The position numbers and the translations under genes were made by a program. The notes beneath the pieces are model-generated. The model was not told the DNA's origin. It saw only the letters and a list, made by a program, of their open reading frames with translations, and did not search any database. This document shows, piece after piece, positions 58,119 through 64,000 of a DNA stretch of 64,000 bases. The stretch covers positions 32,562-96,561 of the forward strand of contig CALQTN020000009.1 in assembly GCA_943333505.2 (NCBI GenBank), given 5' to 3'. Each line of letters starts with the position of its first letter. The first letter of the stretch is position 1. The stretch comes from Asaia bogorensis. GTDB taxonomy: Bacteria > Pseudomonadota > Alphaproteobacteria > Acetobacterales > Acetobacteraceae.

Positions 58119-58328
58119 GTGTCCGAGGATCTCACATGCGACTTCGTGTTTGTGCCTGATGGCGCACCCTGGCCGGCGGACTGGGTGCGCCGCCATCCTG
58201 ACTATATTACGCTGCCGGCGCAGATGCGGCAGACGTCCGTTCCGGGGTATGGCCAGCCACAACGGTATGAATTTCCCAAACCGGCGCAGGTGCTGGCGCC
58301 CGCTGACAATGGGCAGCCAAAAAACTGA
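58119..58328 (+). CDS. Small hypothetical protein (GTG start)
   Basis: A 69-residue protein: an acidic N-terminus, aromatic residues (CDFVFVPDGAPWPADWVRRHPDYITLPAQMRQ) and a Pro/Gln-rich tail. AAGGAA seven bases before the GTG is a good ribosome-binding site. It is followed by a hairpin (58341-58380). No family recognised. Confidence 0.5.
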   Translation: MSEDLTCDFVFVPDGAPWPADWVRRHPDYITLPAQMRQTSVPGYGQPQRYEFPKPAQVLAPADNGQPKN

Positions 58329-58340
58329 GTTTCTGGGCCG

Positions 58341-58380
58341 CGCGGTCCAGTTTCGCTCTGGAAGCCGCCGATGGACCGCG
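58341..58380 (+). terminator. Hairpin after the small GTG gene
   Basis: CGCGGTCCA (58341-58349) pairs perfectly with TGGACCGCG (58372-58380) over an inner loop that can itself fold (CCAG/CTGG). It is thirteen bases past the stop codon. There is no T-run, so the terminator role is tentative. Confidence 0.4.
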
Positions 58381-58520
58381 GCGCGCCCGCCGATGACGGT
58401 ACTATCGCTTTGGCGTGTTCACCCAAACAAAACGCTTGCCTTCACTTCTGAGGCGCTTGCTGCCAGAAAGACATCCAAGGCGGCGAGGCCGCAAACATGA
58501 CGGGACAGGAAGCGACTATA

Positions 58521-59831
58521 ATGCGATTTTCACTCGGTGGCGGCGTGGCCGCGCTGATGCTGACGGCTGCAGGCGCGGCGCTGGCGCAACCGGCGGCTCC
58601 GGCCCAGATCGATAGCGGTGACACTGCCTTCATGCTGCTATGCACCGTGCTGGTGCTGCTGATGACCATTCCCGGCCTGGCGCTGTTCTATGGCGGCATG
58701 GTGCGCAAGAAGAATATTCTGGCGATCATGGCGCAGTCCTTCATGCTGTGCGCGCTGATCACGGTGGTGTGGATCGTCGCCGGCTACTCGCTGGCGTTTG
58801 GCGACGGCAATGCCTGGATTGGTGATACGTCGCGGCTGTTTCTGTCGGGCATGGCCTGGGAGGGCGCGTTCACCCTCGGTGCGGCGACGTCCGCCCCGAT
58901 GAAAATGACGGTGCCGGAGCCGGTTTTCATGTTCTACCAGATGACCTTCGCCATCATTACGCCTGCGGTCGTGACCGGGGCGTTTGCCGACCGGATGAAG
59001 GTTTCGGCGATGTTTCTGCTGATGGTGCTGTGGTCGCTGGTGGTTTACGCGCCGATTGCCCATTGGGCCTGGGCGCCGCTCGGTTGGCTCAACGTCATGG
59101 GCATGCTGGATTTCGCTGGTGGCACGGTGGTCGAGGTCAATTCAGGGGTCGCGGGGCTGGTCTGCGCCTTGGTGCTCGGCAAGCGGCTGGGGTATCGGCG
59201 CGACAATATGGCGCCACATAATCTTGCCTACGCGGTGATCGGCGCGGCCCTGCTTTGGGTCGGCTGGCTCGGCTTTAATGCGGGCTCGGCCGGCGCTGCT
59301 GGCGGGCGGGCGGCGATGGCTATGGTGGCGACCCAGGCGGCGGCGGCTTCGGCCACGCTCGTCTGGCTTTCGCTCGAATGGATCCGATCGGGCAAACCCA
59401 CTGTGTTGGGCGCGGTGTCCGGTGCGGTGGCGGGGTTGGTCGCGATTACGCCGGCGGCCGGCTATGTGCTGCCTGGCGCGGCGCTGGTGATCGGCGTGGC
59501 GGCGGGGGCGGCGTGCTACTGGATGGTCGCCGAGGTCAAGCCGCGGTTGGGCTATGATGATAGCCTCGACGCGTTCGGGGTGCACGGCGTGGGCGGGGTG
59601 ATCGGGATGTTGCTGACCGGGGTGCTGGCGATCTCAGCGCTTGGCGGCAGCGCTGGCGGGCTGGCGCAATTGGGCATCCAGGCGGTCGGCGTTCTGGCGG
59701 CCGGGGCGTGGAGTGCGGTCGGCACCTGGGGTTTGCTGAAGCTGGTCGACGCGGTGGTGGGCCTGCGGGTGACCGAGGAAGAAGAACGTCGCGGGCTCGA
59801 CGAAGTGCTGCATGGGGAGAGTTTGGGGTAG
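58521..59831 (+). CDS. Second ammonium transporter (AmtB paralogue)
   Basis: A 436-residue Amt protein with signal-like N-terminus (to ALAQ) and the same motif set as AmtB (LALFYGGMVRKKNIL, PIAHWAW, FGVHGVGG). No glnK is adjacent and no sigma54 promoter was found upstream, so it may be expressed differently from the glnK-linked copy. AGGAAG precedes the ATG at 58521. The terminal GLRVTEEEERRGLDE segment resembles that of the first copy. Confidence 0.94.
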   Translation: MRFSLGGGVAALMLTAAGAALAQPAAPAQIDSGDTAFMLLCTVLVLLMTIPGLALFYGGMVRKKNILAIMAQSFMLCALITVVWIVAGYSLAFGDGNAWIGDTSRLFLSGMAWEGAFTLGAATSAPMKMTVPEPVFMFYQMTFAIITPAVVTGAFADRMKVSAMFLLMVLWSLVVYAPIAHWAWAPLGWLNVMGMLDFAGGTVVEVNSGVAGLVCALVLGKRLGYRRDNMAPHNLAYAVIGAALLWVGWLGFNAGSAGAAGGRAAMAMVATQAAAASATLVWLSLEWIRSGKPTVLGAVSGAVAGLVAITPAAGYVLPGAALVIGVAAGAACYWMVAEVKPRLGYDDSLDAFGVHGVGGVIGMLLTGVLAISALGGSAGGLAQLGIQAVGVLAAGAWSAVGTWGLLKLVDAVVGLRVTEEEERRGLDEVLHGESLG

Positions 59832-60035
59832 GGCCTTATTCCAGGTCTCCGCCCTTGATGCTTTCGGTCGGCGCCAGACTGTCGGCCACATTGGTGATAC
59901 GGTTGGGCTGGATTGCCCCAGGATCGCATGCTTGAACGTCCGTGCCTGACCTGTTGAGTCTTTACCGCTGGGTGCGCGTGCAGCATATCCGTTGCCCTGT
60001 GATCCCGCGCCGGTGCCCATCTTTAGGAACTTCAT
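59832..60035. other. Non-coding gap between amtB2 and MFS gene
   Basis: 204 bases without a supported gene. On the minus strand a stretch ending at 59836 reads like a protein C-terminus (NVADSLAPTESIKGG) but is cut by a stop codon further up. It could be a gene remnant or chance. Confidence 0.3.
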
Positions 60036-61313
60036 ATGCTCGCAACATCGATTGCCCCGTGGCTCTTCCGACGGGGAATTCATTATGGATGGGTGATGGT
60101 GGCGCTCACCTTCGTCACAACCATCTGTTCGTCGGCGGCGGTCAGCCTGACCGGGGTGCTGCTCGTGCCGATGACCGAGGAATTCGGCTGGAGCAAGGGC
60201 GAGCTGTCCGGCGCGGCTGGGCTTCTCCTGGTGATGTTTGCGGTAACGGCGCCGTTTGGCGGGGCGCTGATCGCGAAATATGGCCAGCGACGGATGGTGG
60301 TCGTTGCCGCCGCGATGGTGACGTTTGCGCTGGTGATGACCACCCAGGCGAGCGCACGCTGGCATGTGCTGGTCAGTCTCGGGCTTATTCTTGGCACGGC
60401 CGCCGGGCTTGGCGCGATGGCGCTCAATGCAACGGTTGCCAGCCGCTGGTTTGTCGCGCGCCGTGGGCTGGCGATGGGAATTCTCACCGCGTCATTCGCC
60501 GCCGGACAGCTGTCCTTCATGCCGACCGCCGCCTGGCTTGCGACCAATTATGGCTGGCGGATGGCGGTGCTGCCGGCGATTATCGGGGCCGCGATCTGCG
60601 CGCTGCTTAATCAGATATTTGCCTGTAACTGGCCGGCCGATCTGGGTCAGGCGCCTTACGGCGAAACCAAGCTGCAACCGCCAGTGACCGGCGCGGCGGG
60701 CAATGCCGTCAAGCTGAGCTTCGACGTTCTGCGTGAAGCGGTCGGCACCCGGGTTTTCTGGGTGCTGGCCGGCACGTTCTTTATTTGTGGCCTATCAACC
60801 TCGGGTATCGTCAATACCCATTTCATCCCATTCTGCGGTGATAACGGCATCCCCGCGGTTATCGCCGCATCGTATCTAGCGATGATGGGGGTGTTTAATT
60901 TTGCCGGTACGATCTGTTCGGGCTGGCTGTCGGATCGGTTCGACAATCGTGTTCTGCTGGCGTTTTATTATGGGCTGCGCGGCCTGTCGCTGATGTGGCT
61001 GCCGTACAGCAATTTCGACGTGGCTTCGCTATCGCTGTTCGCGATCTTCTTTGGCCTGGATTTTGTTGCCACCGTGCCGCCGACAGTCAAGCTCGCCGCC
61101 CAACATTTTGGCGCGGTCAAGGCGCCGATCGTGTTCGGTTGGATATTCGCCTGCCACCAGCTTGGTGGCGCCGTGTCGGCCTACACAAGCGGCCTGTCGC
61201 GGGATGCGATGTCCAGCTACATGCCGGCATTTTTCACCATTGGCCTGATATGCCTTGTGGCGATGATGGCGATTTTCGCCATCAAGGATATTCGCACGAA
61301 GGTGGCGCGGTAG
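60036..61313 (+). CDS. MFS transporter (monocarboxylate/OFA-like)
   Basis: A 425-residue transporter with twelve helices in two halves. The N-terminal HYGWVMVALTFVTTICSSA and the GWRMAVLPAIIGA segment resemble bacterial oxalate/formate or monocarboxylate antiporters. TAGGAAC gives a ribosome-binding site eight bases before the ATG. The cargo is likely a small carboxylate but cannot be fixed. Confidence 0.88.
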   Translation: MLATSIAPWLFRRGIHYGWVMVALTFVTTICSSAAVSLTGVLLVPMTEEFGWSKGELSGAAGLLLVMFAVTAPFGGALIAKYGQRRMVVVAAAMVTFALVMTTQASARWHVLVSLGLILGTAAGLGAMALNATVASRWFVARRGLAMGILTASFAAGQLSFMPTAAWLATNYGWRMAVLPAIIGAAICALLNQIFACNWPADLGQAPYGETKLQPPVTGAAGNAVKLSFDVLREAVGTRVFWVLAGTFFICGLSTSGIVNTHFIPFCGDNGIPAVIAASYLAMMGVFNFAGTICSGWLSDRFDNRVLLAFYYGLRGLSLMWLPYSNFDVASLSLFAIFFGLDFVATVPPTVKLAAQHFGAVKAPIVFGWIFACHQLGGAVSAYTSGLSRDAMSSYMPAFFTIGLICLVAMMAIFAIKDIRTKVAR

Positions 61314-61368
61314 CGGTTCATATCTTTGTTCGGTTTGCAGGCGACGGCGGTATCACGAAAAAAGCAGG

Positions 61369-61965
61369 CTATTCCGGGTCCCAGCCCTTGATCCGGTAGG
61401 TTGGGACCAGGATATCGGCTGCCCGTTCCTCAACTGATTTCGCCAGCCATTTCCGCAACAGGATCAGCACGCCGCGCGTCGGGTAGGGAATGTCGGTTGC
61501 CAGCACTTCCTCGACGCCAATCCAGCGCAGGTTTTCCAATTCACCGGAGCCTTCCAGCGTGCCGCCGATATGGGCTTCGTCGACAATCAGGAAGCGCGCG
61601 TCGAAGCGAATGGGCGAATTGGGTGGGGTGATGGCGCGACACAAATAATCCAACCCGTGCAGGGCCGGCGGTTCACCGAGGGTGAGGCCGGTTTCCTCCC
61701 AGAGTTCGCGCGCCGCCGCATTTCCCAGCGCGCGCGCCAGGCTGCCCTCGGCGCCGCGTGCGAGGCGGGACAGCACGCGGTCATGCAACGGGGTGGCGAC
61801 CGGGGCGTGATGGTCTTCGTCATCGACCGCGCCGCCGGGAAAGACCAGGCGGTTGGGCATGAATTTATGGCCGGCGCCGCGCATGCCCATCAATACCTGG
61901 GTATCGGGCGCGGGGCGCAGGATCAGCAAGCTGGCGGCGGGGCGGGGAATGGCAGGTTCGGTCAT
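61369..61965 (-). CDS. NUDIX hydrolase
   Basis: A 198-residue NUDIX protein. The Nudix box is split by an insertion: GGAVDDED, then AARELWEETGLTL about 28 residues later. That layout recalls NUDT19-like enzymes acting on CoA or related diphosphates. The start at 61965 overlaps the benE stop, so the two genes are cotranscribed. Confidence 0.85.
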   Translation of the reverse strand: MTEPAIPRPAASLLILRPAPDTQVLMGMRGAGHKFMPNRLVFPGGAVDDEDHHAPVATPLHDRVLSRLARGAEGSLARALGNAAARELWEETGLTLGEPPALHGLDYLCRAITPPNSPIRFDARFLIVDEAHIGGTLEGSGELENLRWIGVEEVLATDIPYPTRGVLILLRKWLAKSVEERAADILVPTYRIKGWDPE

Positions 61966-63131
61966 CAGCCTAGCTTGCCGACCCGACTGACAAGCCGCAA
62001 GGCATAGCCGGCAATCAGGCCCCAGAAGGCGCTGCCAATCCCAAGGAAGCTCAGGCCCGATGCCGCGACGACGAAGGCAATCATCGCCGGTTCGCGCTCG
62101 GCGGGGTCGCTGGTGGCCCCGGCGAGTGCGCTGCCAAAGGCGCCGAGCAGGGCAAGGCCGGCAACAGCTTCGATCAGGATCGGCGGGGCGGCGCCAATGA
62201 AGACAGTCGCGGCACCGGCCAGCAGGCCGATCAGCAGGTAGCCAAAGCCTGCCACCGCTGCCGACCAATAGCGCCGCTGCGGGTCGGGGTGGCTGTCAGG
62301 GCCGGCACAGATCGCGGCTGTGATCGCGGCCAGATTAACCGCGTGGCCGCCGAACGGGGCTGATAGGATGCTCATGATGCCAGTGGCACGGAACATCCGG
62401 CTCGCGGGCGGGCGGTAGCCGTTGATCGCCAGCACCGCCATGCCGGGGATGTTCTGTGATGCCATGGTCACAATGAACAGCGGGATGGCGATGCTGATCA
62501 TGGCGGCGAGCGAGAATACCGGGCGCACCAGGATGGGGTCGGGCCACAGGCCAGGGGTGGCGGCCGATGGCAATGGAACAGTGGCCACGATCACGATGGC
62601 TGCCACTACCACGGCAGCTGGCACCGCGAGCAACCGGTTCAGCCGACCGACGATGACCCAGGCGCCCACAATCAACAATCCAGCCATCGGCGCCTGCGTG
62701 ACCGCCTTGGCTGGCGCCAGGCACAAATTCAGCAGCACGCCGGCCAGCATCGCGTTGGCCAGTGCGGGCGGGATCTGTTCCACCCAACGCCCCAAGGGGC
62801 GCCAGACGCCGGCAAGCGTGAGCAGCGCGCCGCAGATCAGGAACGCGCCGACGGCGGCTGGAAACCCGCCCTCGATCGCGCCCGACGCTGCCAGCAGCGC
62901 CGCCCCCGGGGTGGACCACGCAATCGCGGTTGGCATCCGCATCCGCAGGCTGAGCCAGACCGATCCGGCACCTGCCATCATGGTCACCGCCATCAGCCCG
63001 GATGCCGCCTGCGCCGGGGTCGCGCCGACCGCAAGCAGACCGTTGATCACCACCGCGAAGGTGCTCGCGAAACCGACAAAGGTCGTCAGCAGCCCCGCCG
63101 CGAAGGTCGAGGGTGAAAGTTCGCGCAGCAT
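61965..63131 (-). CDS. benE: BenE-family benzoate/H+ symporter
   Basis: A 388-residue inner-membrane protein of the BenE family with about twelve helices (FAAGLLTTFVGFASTFAVVINGLLAVG at the N-terminus; PLFIVTMASQNIPGMAVLAINGYRPP is diagnostic). It would take up benzoate or similar aromatic acids. Together with the Paa cluster it hints at aromatic acid use, although no benzoate degradation genes are here. The start overlaps the stop of the hydrolase gene. Confidence 0.9.
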   Translation of the reverse strand: MLRELSPSTFAAGLLTTFVGFASTFAVVINGLLAVGATPAQAASGLMAVTMMAGAGSVWLSLRMRMPTAIAWSTPGAALLAASGAIEGGFPAAVGAFLICGALLTLAGVWRPLGRWVEQIPPALANAMLAGVLLNLCLAPAKAVTQAPMAGLLIVGAWVIVGRLNRLLAVPAAVVVAAIVIVATVPLPSAATPGLWPDPILVRPVFSLAAMISIAIPLFIVTMASQNIPGMAVLAINGYRPPASRMFRATGIMSILSAPFGGHAVNLAAITAAICAGPDSHPDPQRRYWSAAVAGFGYLLIGLLAGAATVFIGAAPPILIEAVAGLALLGAFGSALAGATSDPAEREPAMIAFVVAASGLSFLGIGSAFWGLIAGYALRLVSRVGKLG

Positions 63132-64000
63132 CAGGCCAGAATGGCTGCGATCACCGCCGGATCGACATCCTCGATCCGCGCCGGCGACCATTTCGGGTTG
63201 CGGTCCTTGTCGACCAGAACCGCGCGCACGCCCTCGGCGAAATCGGGATGCTGGGTGGTGGTGCGGGTGAGCTTGAGTTCGGCGGCCAACGCGGCTTCAA
63301 GATTGAGCACCGCACCGCGCTTCACGGCCGCAAACGACCACACCACCGATGACGGCGAAACACCGCGCATCGCGGCGAGGCTCTCGCGGGCCCAATCGCT
63401 CGGGTCGGCCTGCAAGCGCGTGATGATGTCGCCGACGCTATCCGCCCCGAAGCAATGATCGATCGAGGCACGCTGTTCGGCGAGGCTGAACGGCGGCAGC
63501 GCCTGGGCGAAGCCGGCAACCGCGGCCACGCCATCGCGGGCGATTGCCGCACTCAGCGCCGGCATGTCAGCCTTGGCGACCAGATGGGTGGCGATGCCGG
63601 CATGGACCGCGTCGGCGCCTTTCAGCCGCGCGCCGGTCAGCGCCAGGTACATGCCCAGCGCACCCGGCAGGCGGGGCAGCATGTAGGTCGCGCCGACATC
63701 GGGGAACAGCGCGATCGCGGTTTCCGGCATGGCGAACAGGCTGTCGGGCGTGGTGATCCGCATCTGGCCGTAGACCGACACCCCGATGCCGCCGCCCATG
63801 CAGACGCCATCGATCAGCGCGACATAGGGCTTGGGATAGGTCGCGATGCAGGCGTTGAGGGTGTATTCCTCGGCGAAGAAAGCCTCGACCAGCGCGGTTT
63901 CACCCGCCACCGCCTGGGCACGAATGGTGCGAATATCGCCACCGGCGCAGAACGCGCGTCCGCCGGCACCGTCGATCACCACGGCATGGACTTCCGGCAC
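63131..64000 (-). CDS. 3-Hydroxyisobutyryl-CoA hydrolase (5' truncated by window edge)
   Basis: At least 289 residues of a crotonase-fold hydrolase; the N-terminus lies beyond the right edge. AFCAGGDIR, DGVCMGGGIGVSVYGQMRI and FAMPETAIALFPDVGATYMLPRLPG match HIBCH, the valine-pathway enzyme. The C-terminal part (DFAEGVRAVLVDKDRNPKWSP) supports this over enoyl-CoA hydratase. It leads the leftward run hydrolase-benE-NUDIX. Confidence 0.92.
   Translation of the reverse strand: MPEVHAVVIDGAGGRAFCAGGDIRTIRAQAVAGETALVEAFFAEEYTLNACIATYPKPYVALIDGVCMGGGIGVSVYGQMRITTPDSLFAMPETAIALFPDVGATYMLPRLPGALGMYLALTGARLKGADAVHAGIATHLVAKADMPALSAAIARDGVAAVAGFAQALPPFSLAEQRASIDHCFGADSVGDIITRLQADPSDWARESLAAMRGVSPSSVVWSFAAVKRGAVLNLEAALAAELKLTRTTTQHPDFAEGVRAVLVDKDRNPKWSPARIEDVDPAVIAAILA

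Noticed and set aside
59836..60035. Possible small minus-strand gene before the MFS transporter
   Set aside because: Two half-convincing frames would need a frameshift to join, no ribosome-binding site is present, and the ATG overlaps the MFS start.

Overview
This window is a GC-rich stretch of an alphaproteobacterial chromosome. The order hemC-hemD-mitofilin/HemX-hemY divergent from tsaD, the glnK-amtB pair, the gltB/gltD block, the GTA-type 3TM holin and a small protein of a type I associate with Acetobacteraceae suggest Acetobacteraceae or a near relative. That placement is inferred from gene content. I saw no tRNA, rRNA, CRISPR array, IS transposase or integrase gene.

Layout. (1) 1-4.5 kb: acetamidase/formamidase, an amidase remnant, an AtzG-AtzE-like amidase pair and an LLM flavin monooxygenase. 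(2) 4.6-5.9 kb: a two-gene lysis cassette (GH19 endolysin and GTA-type holin) with no other phage genes. (3) 6.1-17.8 kb: catabolic block with paaABCDE (phenylacetyl-CoA epoxidase), a secreted unknown, an ADP-forming acyl-CoA synthetase-like protein, a two-subunit CoA-transferase, paired small and large acyl-CoA dehydrogenases and an enoyl-CoA hydratase. (4) 17.8-19.8 kb: higBA remnant with a broken toxin, several short repeats and a small conserved protein. (5) 19.8-24.3 kb: outer-membrane barrel, amtB and glnK behind a sigma54-type promoter, and a UbiH-family hydroxylase. (6) 24.5-36 kb: two divergent, tightly packed operons. Leftward: ModE-like regulator, fRMsr, fused dipeptide ABC ATPases, S9 peptidase and a GGT without signal peptide. 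Rightward: molybdopterin oxidoreductase, NTF2-like protein, a split three-subunit cobalt-type nitrile hydratase and an exported GGT. (7) 36-45.8 kb: housekeeping block (DUF188, trpS, murJ, gpsA, rlmJ, tsaD, then divergent hemC, hemD, mitofilin/HemX, hemY). (8) 45.9-52.1 kb: glutamate synthase gltB and gltD. (9) 52.4-64 kb: mixed metabolic and transport genes, including an atypical SDR, TPR protein, nitroreductase, two MFS transporters, class II aldolase, a second amtB, NUDIX, BenE and a truncated 3-hydroxyisobutyryl-CoA hydrolase.

Common themes are nitrogen scavenging (amidases, nitrile hydratase, two ammonium channels, PII, GOGAT, peptide and glutathione salvage) and CoA-linked aromatic or carboxylic acid catabolism. 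The most unusual structural feature is a set of 60-110 bp dispersed repeats whose ends lie on, or within a few bases of, the stop codons of neighbouring genes. The most unusual gene set is the operon that joins a Mo-enzyme, a nitrile hydratase with its beta subunit split in two, and a gamma-glutamyltransferase.
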